Of a DNA stretch of 64,000 nt, positions 1-11,434 are shown in pieces. Position numbers and translations under genes: made by a program. The notes below the pieces were generated by a model, which was not told the DNA's origin, made no database searches, and saw nothing but the letters and a program-made list of their open reading frames with translations. The stretch is from positions 248,001 through 312,000 of the forward strand of contig QVRM01005375.1 of the NCBI GenBank assembly GCA_003439945.1, in the 5' to 3' direction. This DNA comes from Dermanyssus gallinae. Taxonomy: Eukaryota > Arthropoda > Arachnida > Mesostigmata > Dermanyssidae. The stretch's first letter is position 1; the number at the start of each line of letters is the position of its first letter.

Positions 1-574
1 TGTCTGTTATCTCCGTCCTTTTCTATGCCGGGCCGACAAGCCTTATTTCTCAATGAAGCCAATGGAGGGTAAGATTCCGCACGAACGTCCCTTGGCTCAG
101 CAGCAGCAGCAGCAGACAAGCCGCTCACTACTTCTTGACGTATTCTACAGAAAGGTTCTATCTGGTTTGACATACTACAGGCGACAGATTGCAGATAGAA
201 CCTCACCAGCCAAGCTAGCCATACCCTTCCGAATACACTCAATATGTGTGTTTACAAACGAGTGGACTAGATGAGGCACGACACGAGAGCGGACAGGGCC
301 ATTCAGGGCGATATGAGTTCTTTCACATTTGTTTGTGTTACTTAGTTGTTAAGCAATGTGCGCTTATAATTATTCCAAGTTTTTTAGCGTTCGAACGATG
401 GTTGCTTGGTCAACTTCATCTTGCCAGTTTTCAAGCAGTAAATGTGAGATTTTGTCGTCCTTTTCTAGCAAAGAGAATCAATCGGATTTTGCTTCACTTT
501 TCAGATTTAAATCTCCACCACGGAACTTGGGAAATCATTTTCTAGAGATGGCCTAAGTTACCCCCGAAGATGGT
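1..574. other. intergenic, no gene recognised
   Basis: The short ORFs here have no recognisable domain. The only structured element is a (CAG)6 tract at about 98-115. The stretch may be decayed retrotransposon sequence leading into the relic that follows, but I cannot show that. Confidence 0.4.
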
Positions 575-840
575 GGAGATGTGTCGACAAGACCAGACAG
601 GAGGTCGGGGTTTTGGCCGTTTTTAATGCCTTGCACCTTTTGGTCTGGTCCTCCATGTGACAGTCGCCACGTATACATTAGGTACAGAGTGCGTGGTTGT
701 CACCACCTGGTATATTCAAACGCCGACTTTTCAAAGCGCATGAGTTGCGTACCTGTCAGTTCTGCCTGCAGAGGTGCGCCAAGTACCATGCAGTGAAACG
801 CACAGCACTGGTGCAAAATCATCTCTCGCCAGAAAAGTGA
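575..840 (+). pseudogene. LINE ORF2 C-terminal relic, copy A
   Basis: This is one of several related pieces in the window (others near 6320, 50600 and 63520). In two frames it encodes an RHVYIRY-type segment, then HHLVYSNADF, then a cysteine-rich end, CQFCLQRCAKYHA, which fits C-X2-C-X3-C-X3-H. A stop follows at 838-840. The 63.5-kb copy lies just downstream of reverse-transcriptase remains, so I infer that this is the zinc-binding C-terminus of a non-LTR retrotransposon ORF2. At least one frameshift separates the two halves. The family name is not recognised. Confidence 0.55.
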
Positions 841-2639
841 AGAAGATAGAACATTATAAAGAAACGCTTATAAACTTTATATTATACTCAAATTGAGTGA
901 GATGAACATAATTTAATTACATTTCAAATTCAAACGCCTTATTTTTCCGCCTCAGAAAGCAACTAATATTTAAGCGCCACAGCGAAGCCTATCAGGACAC
1001 ATACAAGAGCATTTGCGTCAACTTTACGGCTAGGCAAGCCGCACAAAAATACTAGTGTTGTGAACAAATAAGTTATTAGTGGGATACCTCATTAAAAGAA
1101 ACGCAATTGCAAATTTCAATAATACTTCACAGATACTGCCAGAAAACGACACAAGAAAGGTGATCTTGTACGTACACAAGTCGATATTTTCAAAATGAGC
1201 AAATGCTTAACTTTATTAACCAATAGTTGGTTTGCATTTTATGCCTAAACGGAAACGCACGTTCACATATTTGTGTATTTATCGCGGCTCCGATAGCCGA
1301 GTCAACGGAACCGCTCTATCGCAACGTCGTAGGTGATATAAATCATACTGCCGCCCGAAAAGTTTGCACAAGCACACCGAAGCGACTCATAGAACTTACA
1401 TCAGTAAAAGCCATGTAAAACAAATCATACCATCAGGTGTCGATTCTACATAAATGCAGCGCTTACATGAATTAGGTGTCATTGCATGGGCATCATAAAA
1501 CAGCAAGTCAAAGTCTGCCATCTTGTTCTCTCATTTGGACGTGTGTTCGTTGCTAGCTACCATTATCGGTAGAGCGCGCATCTTCTATAGGTTCTCAACT
1601 GTTATTTATAGGTATTTCAAGACAAAGAGTCTCATAATTAAAGAGTGGTCAGGTAGCAACACTAACGCCAACTACTGGGTCAATCGGACATGTCGGTTTC
1701 TTTAATGTTTTTTAATTAGATGCGTGCGATAGAATCTCCTAAGACATCGAACAACTTGCGGCGAGTCGTTAGAATGTATGTGGATGGGCGTTGCCACGAT
1801 TGCACAATTAAGGGCCTTCCAATGATGGCTTGCTTTAAATGCGCGAGCAGAAGTTTTCATTGTTTAATCATTTATTTTTGCATCATATATATTAGTGTCT
1901 ATTTTATATATATTATAGTGTACTACGCCTCTTAAATCCCACCAGACACACAATATGGTACTTTTTGCGTGAAAGGAGCGCAGGTGTTCTGTCGGCTAAT
2001 CATTCTATGTGGCAATCATATAGAAGAGTGCTTCCGCCTGCGCAAGCCGTTCACTATGTGTGCGATCATCGACTAGTAAATCTACGAGGTAAAAGGTTTC
2101 ATCCGTACCCCGACCTTCCTGACTTTCTTGTAGTCAATCTGTCACATTAAGATATCCACTAGGAAAGCGAGCCTGATAGCAAAAAAGAATAATTCCACGC
2201 AAATGGGCATATATAGGCGCTATTTTCTCCTATGCACAAACGGCTCAACGCCGACGAATTATATATTTTTAGCAGGAATTGATTCGCTAAAAGACAACAT
2301 AACGAAATGACGTAAATAATCCAAAATAATAGCGACAAAAATGTACCGCACACATTTTGCCTTAAGTATTTCTAAGCATTACGTATACAGGTGGAGATTG
2401 CTTTCATTAACTTAGTGTTTTACGTCCATTAGCTAAGCAGGGGAAGAAATCGTGGATGACTCCGTACCAGTATAAAGGACATGCTCGACCGCTCGGGAGG
2501 CCATACGACGCAGTTCATTATGGGCTTTTGTCCACAATAGAGTTATGCCGTGGGGCTTTACAATAAGGAGATATGGTTGCCTCTGGAAACTAAAAAATGA
2601 AAGATCGTCTGAAAAAGAAAACGCAGACCAGACGAAATG
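841..2639. other. AT-rich intergenic, no gene recognised
   Basis: Only short unrelated ORFs are present. Nothing recognisable was found on either strand, apart from an AT-rich stretch near 1860-1925. Confidence 0.45.
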
Positions 2640-2960
2640 CCCTCTAACGAAAATGGTAGAAGTATCCAAAGATCCGAATGGTCGAAGATACTAATACTTG
2701 ATATACGTTTATTGCACAAGAGGCCCCGTGCGGAGATGACTCACCATTTAACCCAGGTGTTCACTGATCACGGCTGCGTTCAACTGTGCCTGCACCGTAT
2801 CCAGGGCAGTTTTATCTTACTGTCCAACGTGTGACAGTGTAGATGATAACACGGCAGAACACACTGTGTACCGATGCTAAGGTTTCAATGAAACAAGATA
2901 GGAGCGACATTGAAAGATATAATGAAAACCGTTTTCCCCGGAGACCATGACAATTCTCGA
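2640..2960 (+). pseudogene. R1-like non-LTR retrotransposon relic (ORF2 3' part)
   Basis: The reading frame gives MTHHLTQVFTDHGC, which parallels LTYHLTQILTGHGNF in the intact copy at 42.7 kb. After a one-base frame change comes CPTCDSVDDNTAEHTVYRC, a C-X2-C-X9-H-X4-C knuckle with exactly the spacing of the 42.7-kb and 46.4-kb copies, directly followed by a stop. This identifies the piece as the C-terminal part of an R1-like ORF2. It is old and truncated, and no poly(A) tail or target duplication was seen. Confidence 0.7.
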
Positions 2961-3780
2961 ATCTAGGAGAAAAGATGGATGCAAGTAATCCACGTTGTCT
3001 GATAGATAAGCACTAAAAAACAACTCGCTAAACAAAGGAGGAAGGCCCAAACGGACCCTAACTGGCGACCAAGGAAGTAGTGGAAACGAACTAGCACGTA
3101 TGGAAAGTATTGCCAGAAGATATAGTACCGGGTATTACCGGGCTATAAGGGTCAGGAGGAGTGCTTAATGGGGGTTTACACATTGCCTTACAGACAGTGT
3201 CGAGTCACACACTAACTATCACTGAGATTGGGTTAAGCGCGTACAAGCAAGTAGTAGAAAAAAGTAATTATGGGCCACGGGACCGACACCGATCTCTGTC
3301 GGATGGGCAAAGTTCCCAGCCCGCATTGCACTATTTGCACACAATTCTGACCGCACAATCTTAGTCTGCCCGGCTCAAAAGACAAACTTTTTTAAAAAAG
3401 CTTTTCCAAGGGGAAAATAATATCTTGCAAAGATCAGCCTCCCCAAAGAGATTTTGCCATCTGAATCGAACTACACGATCTTTCTAGCCATTTGTAGCAT
3501 TTTAAAAGGGCTGCTTTTTAGTGGATTGGACTTCCACACTAGCGACCCGCACTTGCAGACGAGTTAATTGCAACGTTATCCCCGTGTGCGCGTACCGCAT
3601 TTTCTAATGCTCTTCCACAAAAACTAGACAAATACTTCCATCTTTAATTGTAAGAACTGTGTTAAAATTCGTATTTAAAATATAAATTACAATGTTCATA
3701 AAATTCATTATTTAAAAATATTAAACCCTCGCCTTCTTTACAGATTAATATCACAAGGACGTACCTTCTATTTGTCCTAC
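2961..3780. other. intergenic, no gene recognised
   Basis: The first part may continue the retroelement relic (3000-3130 is rich in charged codons but broken by stops). The rest shows nothing recognisable. Confidence 0.4.
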
Positions 3781-3862
3781 TCTCCTCCTCCCTCTCTCTC
3801 GCCTTCTCTCTCTCTCTCTCGCGCGTCTAGTCACACACACATATATATATATATATAGATAT
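3781..3862. repeat. (CT)n / (CA)n / (TA)n compound microsatellite
   Basis: CT-rich repeats at 3781-3822 are followed by a short CA run and a TA run, giving a compound dinucleotide tract. Confidence 0.9.
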
Positions 3863-4108
3863 GTGATCATTATGATTGTGCCACACACCCTTTTATGTGA
3901 CAATAAAAGTGATTTAATATTGGCGTTAAGGATTTTGACGTTTATGTGAATTCAAAAACAAAGATGCATGTTGACATAAAACGTTCGCAATATCGTTATC
4001 CGCACAGCGCATGAAATATGCGCGGAACAGAACTACATCTATAAACAGGTTAGGCCAAACCGGCTTAAGTATTCCATGAATGCAAATAAACCCAGTTAAA
4101 AAAAAAAG

Positions 4109-4130
4109 ATATATATATATATATATATAT
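4109..4130. repeat. (TA)n microsatellite
   Basis: An uninterrupted TA dinucleotide run follows a poly(A) stretch. Confidence 0.9.
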
Positions 4131-4663
4131 TCATCGTCACATCCCAAGAGTGTGTGAGGCGTGATAGAAGCACATAGCAATGCATGCTAAGAGCATTTGC
4201 CTAATGACCAAGTAAACTGCGCCGAGCTCGGTTTGTATGTGCCTACTTAGGCATCCGTCACGTAAACAAGCTATTGAACTAATGAGTTCCAATCGGGCCA
4301 TGACTTGAGGATTAATGGAATCTGGAATGTTCTCATAACTCAGATCGCCTACGTCATCGTAGAGCAGCTACATCGCATTGTTGAATAGATTATGAGTTTA
4401 GAGTGCAAAGAACATTCCCAGTCGTATGGAAAGGTCATATTCAGCAAACATGTCTTAAGAAGGTGGCCAGTAGTTTCGTCGTTGTTTCATACATGTCTCC
4501 AACTGGAATCGCTAACACTACATGAGCCTTAAAAGCTTGACAAGCACAATCTATATAAGCGTATGAAACCATCGGCTTGACTCTCCCCAAGTGCGTTTTA
4601 CTGATAACATGTGCGATGATCATGACGTCTTTATTCCGTAAGGCTAATTAAGCCCGTGTACGA

Positions 4664-4682
4664 TGTAAGTAAGTAAGTAAGT
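4664..4682. repeat. (GTAA)n microsatellite
   Basis: About four and a half copies of the tetranucleotide GTAA stand in tandem. Confidence 0.85.
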
Positions 4683-4850
4683 GTTAGAAAGTAGCTTTAG
4701 TAGGTTGACAGTTTTGTGATGGAGTATCACAGTAGCTAACAGCATCCGAGGGGTCAGTAAAGCATTTCTCTCCTTTGGAAAGTAGGGGAAGTAAGCATCA
4801 TACTATTTTCGGCATTCCTGTGCCAATGCGACGCAATAACTGCTCTACTA

Positions 4851-5017
4851 CGCCCGGTGGGCGCATTCGTCTGCGCCTCGCGACCGGCGGAAATACATAG
4901 GTGCGCGGGTTCGAGCCCCACCGTTGCACATTTGTATTTACGGGGGTCCGTCTATGAAGCAATGCGAAAATCAGTACCATGGACGTTAAATCTTGGCTCA
5001 GAGTCAGCCCAGAAAGT
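4851..5017 (+). mobile_element. tRNA-derived SINE, copy 1
   Basis: This element of about 167 bp carries an RNA polymerase III B box, GGTTCGAGCCC, at 4908-4918, matching the tRNA consensus GGTTCRANNCC. Its upstream region corresponds to the A-box area seen better in copy 2. The rest (tttgtatttacgggggtccg, then ggacgttaaatcttggct) is shared with copies at 24.6 and 50.4 kb. It is flanked by a 16-bp target duplication, AATAACTGCTCTACTA at 4835-4850 and ATTAACTGCTCTTCTA at 5018-5033, with two mismatches. It is therefore a retroposed element rather than a tRNA gene: no cloverleaf can be completed. Confidence 0.85.
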
Positions 5018-5033
5018 ATTAACTGCTCTTCTA

Positions 5034-6170
5034 AAACAAAGCGAGTCCAATTGAGGACTCAGGTTACAGGCGTAGGTTCTCCACACTCAAGATACGTAAC
5101 CTCAGGCGGCAGTCATTCGTTCATATATTCAGTATTCATGGCATGTATTAAGGATAAACTGTATGCGCCATAAAACGCTTTACAAGTAGAGCTTTGCTCG
5201 CTTGCAAGACAATGAGAGCTTTGCTAACGGCATTATCCAGTTTGACTACGTTTTGAGCAATAATAATCTACGAGAGTAGATGCGCAACAGCTGTACGGGG
5301 TGGAGAACAATCTACCACCAAAGACGTTCTCCTAATAAAAATAAACGCCGCAAACTGTTTTTCGCCGTTTGCTAGCCTCATTGCCCAGTCTCGTGGGATC
5401 TCATCCAAAAAGTTATGGCAGAAACACCGCAAAGGACCGAAGAAAATAGTATAAATCTTTTCTGGGATGGACTTTCGCTTTAGACTGGATCGGTGCTTAG
5501 TTGTGTCATATTCGGAAAATTCCATCGGGCTATTCAGACGCGTTGCAGTACGTCGTTCACTCATCGTAGAAGTGCTCGTCGTAAGATTTCTGACGTCATG
5601 CGATGTCAACAGACAATTCCCGGAATTGCTTTAACCTCTAGGACTCGTAAAAATAACAAATTTCAGAATTTGGCGCCGTACGCTTTGCAATAAGTCCCCA
5701 TTCCGTTGTCTGAACGGAGGCCGGATTACAGAAAGGCAGAGTATATCCTCAACGCAAATGAATAGGGAAAGAGAGTTCCAACAATGCCCAGTTCTTAGAG
5801 TTACGCAGCTTTGGTAGATCTAAAAGCTGCCTCTGATGCCGACTGTGCTAAGGAAAATAGCCAGTGCCAACACACTGTACCGATTACTTCATCAGCTGGG
5901 AAGTACCCTCCAGCGAACACCTATCAGCCTCGACGACGAACGGAGTCAATCTGAATAAATGTTAGGTGAAAGCTGATTACCTACCATACGCGAGCAGCCG
6001 TTTCGTCAGCCTTGTCTTCTCTGTGGGTTTAAAAGACATACAAAGACAGATTCAAAGCTCTCAGTCTCAACTACTAACTCTGTAGCGAAGTCCTGTCTTG
6101 TACGCAAGTTAGCCCTCGGGTATGTCACCTCGTTAGCTCAAAATTTGTCAAATTATCTACTGCTAGTCGG
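5034..6170. other. intergenic, no gene recognised
   Basis: A 113-codon ORF on the minus strand (5268-5609) has no recognisable domain and is not called. The piece at 5700-6140 has the flavour of degraded retroelement coding sequence (an LKAA-S-DADCAKE frame on the + strand), but not clearly enough to assign. Confidence 0.35.
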
Positions 6171-6210
6171 CATGTGTACACAAGTGCACATGTGTACTTG
6201 TGTACACATG
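6171..6210. repeat. 40-bp near-perfect palindrome
   Basis: CATGTGTACACAAGT at 6171-6185 is the exact reverse complement of 6196-6210. The 10-base centre is itself almost palindromic around CACATGTG, so nearly the full 40 bases can fold back. Confidence 0.9.
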
Positions 6211-6228
6211 TCAAGTAATGTAGCCACA

Positions 6229-6295
6229 TGGCTAGTACCAAGTAATGGTACTAGCCATGCACCAAGTAATTGTGCATGGCTACCATTACTTGGTG
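6229..6295. repeat. overlapping hairpin cluster
   Basis: Three overlapping inverted repeats lie in 67 bases. TGGCTAGTACCA at 6229-6240 pairs exactly with 6246-6257 across a 5-base loop. GCCATGCAC at 6254-6262 pairs with 6272-6280. CACCAAGTAAT at about 6260-6270 pairs with ATTACTTGGTG at about 6285-6295. The word AAGTAAT recurs in or next to the loops. Confidence 0.85.
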
Positions 6296-6319
6296 TGTTT
6301 GACTCAAGGATGTCTGGAC

Positions 6320-6420
6320 CAGGTTGACGGGCAATACCGTTGCCGGTTCTGCAGACGTGCGCTAAATACCACGCAGCCAGCTGTCAGGCTCATCGGTAAT
6401 CTCTTCACTTTTTATCCCGG
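6320..6420 (+). pseudogene. LINE ORF2 C-terminal relic, copy D (partial)
   Basis: The piece encodes CRFCRR and then, after a one-base shift, CAKYHAASC. This is the same C-X2-C-X3-C-X3-H ending as copy A at 575-840. Only the cysteine-rich end is recognisable. Confidence 0.5.
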
Positions 6421-9180
6421 TGGGACGCTCACTGAAGTGTCTCATTGTGCCTAGTAGGATAAGGCAGCGGGACTCCTCGATGGTACTCCATCGCAAGCAA
6501 TAGGCATTGACCAGCTAGGCCGGATTTTGGTGGGGCGCTACCAGTTCTTAGTGCAAATCACCGTTCCCTAATAGAACACAATAATATGTCAACAAGAATT
6601 CATTGCCATAAACATATTTTTTTTGCCTTTTTACACCTTTTGCCTTGCCTAACTGCATACGCGTGGTAATGACTACAGTAACTTCCTGTTGTGAGCATGT
6701 ACTGTCTAGCCAACGTCAAGGCGGCAAGAAAGGTACCCACAGCTCCAAGTATATGAACAAGTTACGTACAAACACCATTATTGAATGCGATAAACGCAAA
6801 TTTCCTTCGGCCGGCACCTCCCCAAGACGGGAGACTTGTGAAGCACGAGTATGCCCCGCTTTAGAGGCATTATATTTTAATATAAGCGAGCACTGTCATC
6901 CTGTTTCATTCGCCGAGGTCAGAGGATCTACGAAGCGTTTGCGTTCCCTTCCCCCCGGTTTCCTTTCTCTTTAGGCCAATTTAAGAGTAATCGTTTGCTG
7001 AAGTAGGTTGTCACTGTAGGAATTGCAGACCTCTGTGAATGTCTTTCCACAGCTAGTTTAGGTCACAACGTTATGGTAAAACTCGATTACTATCTTTCTC
7101 TCAACGGGATTTTATGGAAGGCAGACAATTCTTCATGCAAATAACCTGAAATTTGGTTGCAATGAGATGAACAATGGGGCATTAATCTAAGCATACTAGT
7201 ATTGAGTTGGTGCCAGAGTTTTTTTTGAGTCGCATCTTTTTTATTAGTTTGTTCAGCCCGTTCCGCAAGTTCACCATAGAAAAAAGGTTACTTTACTTAT
7301 ACAGCATATTTTGCTGGTGGCCTCAGTTATAGCACCCAAAGCTCCACAAAACGATGCCAATGCTATTAAGGTTTATCTGGATGTGGGCCTGCGCAGCCCA
7401 AATCCCCAGAGAGCAATTTACACCCAAACTGCTGAAAATGGTTCGGGTCATTTCGTAGCAGAGACATTCACGTGGGCACTAAGCCAAGGCCTTAAAAAAT
7501 CCAGGGTAAAAAAATATGTTCTATGCCAATAAACCCAACCATCTGATCATTCGCCATGGAGACCAAAGTTGATAATGCAACTGGTGTCGGAGTGTTCATG
7601 AAGCGTAGTATAATTTGCAATTTTATAAATGGGTTCCTCTAAGACGTAATTTTCTCCAGGGTGACACGCGGCTTCACGTGAGCTGCGTTAGCCTTCAGAC
7701 CTGAACGACCTAGGCTGCCAACATAATAAACACATAGCATATTGATTGGATTGTGCGCCGCAGTTAACACCAGTACTCTAGTTCATGTAGCAAGCCTCTG
7801 CTAGTCAACTGTTCATCAGCTCTCTCTGGTCTTTGACGTTATTTGAGATTTTATTGCTCGTACCCAGCAACGATAACCAACCGTCATTGATTCCGCAGAA
7901 AGCATTTGAGGATGCTTTCATAGTAACGAGCACATCGCTCACCATAAAGAAACCTTTGACTATGCAAGAAGTTGGTCCATTTTGATTTCATTAAGACATT
8001 GATTGTTTTCCCAAAATACCAAATAATGAACTAGCAAAAAATAGAAGAAAAAGTAAATGCGTAGATTCAATTAAAGCCAGGTCCATCCCTTAAAAAACAA
8101 CAACTTTCATCCCTTACAACGGACAAATCATGGAACATTATGCGAACCCGGCAGGACTACACGGCGGCTACGGAAAATGCGCGGCCAGCAAGAGCAGGTA
8201 CTATTTCAGACAAATGTTTGCTGTAAACAGGTAATTAGTTGCTATTGGAAATAAATATAGTTCGCTCTATGATATGATGACAAATTATGAGGAGGCAAAA
8301 CAAGAAGTGTCACTACAATTGGCCAATCTCGGTCGGTGCTTCGTTTTTGCTAATCATGGCATATCAAATTTTCGAGCGCCTTGATCTATCATGGCACTCA
8401 TCAAACTGTTTATTTGGCACTCCAGGCTCTCGTTCCACCTATAGTATATGTGCGGCCTAGGCTTGCCTGTCGCGGTCGTGAAGTTTAATTGCAGCTTTTA
8501 TCCGCTGGGAGTGATGCATTAACGCGGCAACCGAATCATTGGATAATAATTTCAAAAACTAATAAGAAAGATACCCAATTATCTAGTAGTTAAGTATTGC
8601 TTGAAGTCAGGTGCATTCATGCAAGGGGATAGTACTTGCAACGGCAACTAGAGCTACTTGCGATCAAATCTTTAAAATAACATAATTTTAAATTAAAATG
8701 TAATGCTCATTTCCTGTTCCAAGTCCAGTGTTGTACATATATAAACACAGAATTCAAGAAAAATAATGAACTATACCAAAGATTCACTAGCGTAAAGGTC
8801 GGTTAGTTAACGAACACTGTAGCGAATTTCTGTACCGAGGTCCCTGTGCTATGCAAGCGAAAACAAATAAACAACCCCACGAACACAAATAAGCATGTCA
8901 ACAAACCTACATTCAAGCAGATATGCGGGATAGACACATTGAAAAATCATCACATCGGGTCTTCGGCAGTAGTCTGAGCGATACCGACAAAATGTTTGCA
9001 CTTGCCGATATTTGAGGCTTGCTTCAACTCTCAGTAGTTATGTCCTATCAACGCGCTAATGAACCGAACCGCCAAGCAGCAGCAGTGCATGGCCAGTGCG
9101 ATCTGTTTAAGCATTCACATTTATCGAGCTGCACTTTTCGATAACCGATCATCAAACAGCCAGTTGGCCATCGCTGGCTC
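6421..9180. other. AT-rich intergenic, no gene recognised
   Basis: ORFs of up to 109 codons (6645-6974) show no domain. No repeat of note was found. The stretch has no supported feature. Confidence 0.4.
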
Positions 9181-10220
9181 CAACGTTGGGCTTGGTTGGT
9201 TGGTTGGTTTGTTCGTTCGTTCAGGCTCAGTCTGTCAGTCTGTCTGTTTGTGCGGGTTTCGGGCGTCGGTCACGGCAGGCAAAATATGATTACCCTTACT
9301 TGAGCGTGTCAAACAGCATGTCGATACACCGACATTCGATGAACGCAGTGCAACCACGCAGTGAACGACGTCTGGCAGCGACGAAACGAAAGATGCAATA
9401 TGAGGAGAATGAAAGGATGAAACGGGGGCTCGCTCCCTCCCTCCCTCCCTCCCGGCCAACGGATCTACGGCTCGGCGAGGCGGGGCTGAGGCGAGGAGCC
9501 GATGGTGGTGGTGGTGGTGGCGGCAGCGTTGACAACGCCACCCAATGACGAAACCGGTTGTGGTTCTTCAATCAATGTACGAGCGACGAAAAAATCCTCT
9601 TTCGACGACGACGACGTCCACGGCCGGCTACATCTTGAACAGTACAGTAGCCGTGGGCCAGTGCCACGACGACCACATAACAACTCAATGGCAACAGTAG
9701 CAACGTCAGCACTATCAGCGATGGCAAAGCTCAACCACCCGCCTGTTGATGAACGAACACCAACCAAGCAAGCAAGCAGACCCACGATGACGGGCACCGC
9801 ACCACCACCACCACCACCACCACCAATACCAATAAAACAACATCTAGATAGAAGTAAACGCTGATTCGTTACCCATGGCAGGCTCATGTCGGACAATGCG
9901 TCAGCAATGTTATCAATGTGCTCTTTTTTTTTTGTCCAGTAGTCCAAAAGCACACAAGAACCTATTCTAGTGTCATTTTTTCTTATTTCAACCTGTTCCA
10001 TACTTCTTTTAGGTTGTTTCCTTCAAACCGTGCAAGCACGGGTTATCCTGCCCTCGCTCTTGTGCTTCCGTTCAGCGGTTGTATCGCTTGACGTACTCAG
10101 CCACGCGGTGCTTAAGCGGTGCGGGTGGAAACCAAAAGTGAAAGATGACAATAAAGACGATCACTCCCTGCCCGCCTGTTTCTGTCTTTAGTCGTAGTTT
10201 TAGAATTTTGTTATGTACAC

Positions 10221-10233
10221 ATACAATCAATGG

Positions 10234-10264
<31 letters not shown>

Positions 10265-10276
10265 CATTGATTGTAT
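10221..10276. repeat. (TA)n-centred perfect palindrome
   Basis: ATACAATCAATGGTA at 10221-10235 is the exact reverse complement of 10262-10276, and the space between is a self-complementary TA run. The arm word CAATGGTA followed by a second TA run (about 10286-10321) occurs again directly downstream. Confidence 0.9.
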
Positions 10277-10284
10277 CAATCAAT

Positions 10285-10323
<39 letters not shown>

Positions 10324-11356
10324 GAACGAATCATGCATGGTATGAAGGTGGGGCAGCGCGGTGGTGCCTGGCTCTTCTCACTGATAAAGCGAGACGGAGT
10401 GCTGCGAACACAGGCAGCATGTCAGAGTCACCAGCCCTTCCTAATGTGAACTTGAATAGGTGGTAACAGCGAGCGGTGCGTGAATACCACCGCCAACTGA
10501 CGACGACGTATTTGAATTGAATTGACTTGACAACAACAACAACAAGTGCAATGACAACAATAGCAAATCTACTACTCTAGCCATATATTGATGTAAAGTT
10601 GTTAGCTGACGAGAAATTGTCGCTACTAAAGGGTTGATCACTTGCCTGCCGTTGTTGGCCAATCAGCGATGACTGGTGGCGACGACGACAACGACGACGA
10701 CGATGCGAATGACGTTGCTGCTGCTGCTGCTGCTGTTGTTAAACGATGAGGTAGGTGAAGGAAAAGGAAGATCGATTCGTCGTGTTTTGTTGTGTTTTGC
10801 TATTGTTGCTGTTGTTGCTGGTGCTGGTGGTGGTGGTGGTGGTGGTGGTGATGGTGATGGTGCAGCTCCGGTTGAAGAGCTGGAAGAGAAGCAAGAGGTG
10901 GCGGGGAACCGACAACCACCACGACGACAGTCAGACAGTAAGTCAGGCAGACGGATAGACAGATAGACAGGCGGACAGGCGGACAGAGCAGCACGAGTTG
11001 TATCGATGGTGTCAGGGGCACAGATCGATCAATAGATGATAGATACATCGATTGGTTGGAAGCAAGGGAGTAGTGGTGGGTGAGGGGATAAATGAACCGA
11101 TGGAGGAGATTTGGGGAGACAGACAGGCCGAAAGGAGAAACAACGATGACAGCAGCAGCAACAACAACAACAACAACGGGCGGATGGCGGATGTTGGCTG
11201 TTGTTCTGTGCTGTTCGTCGTTCAGGGGCTGACCGGTCGTCGGCGACCAAAAGTTCTTTCGTTTCGTCAACAGATCGTGTCGTTGGTGCAATCTCTCTGT
11301 CTCGTCTCGCGTTGTCGCTGCTAATGGCGCTATTGGAATCGCACTCGCAGTTGTCG

Positions 11357-11396
11357 GCTTGTTGTTGTTGTTATTGTTGTTGTTGTTGTTGTTGTT

Positions 11397-11433
<37 letters not shown>
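11357..11433. repeat. (GTT)n trinucleotide tract
   Basis: Almost uninterrupted GTT repeats with a few ATT variants. They are read as poly-Cys, poly-Val or poly-Leu, or on the other strand as poly-Thr or poly-Asn, so the ORFs across them carry no coding evidence. Confidence 0.9.

Positions 11434-11434
<1 letters not shown>

Noticed and set aside
4907..4919. tRNA gene, suggested by a perfect B box
   Set aside because: No cloverleaf or anticodon stem can be completed. The same sequence occurs three times with target duplications, so it is a SINE.
5268..5609. 113-codon minus-strand ORF
   Set aside because: No recognised domain, no splice or polyadenylation context; within chance for this composition.
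9465..10001. 178-codon minus-strand ORF and its + strand partner
   Set aside because: Both are made of translated GGT, CAC and GAC repeats with open frames on both strands. There is no domain.
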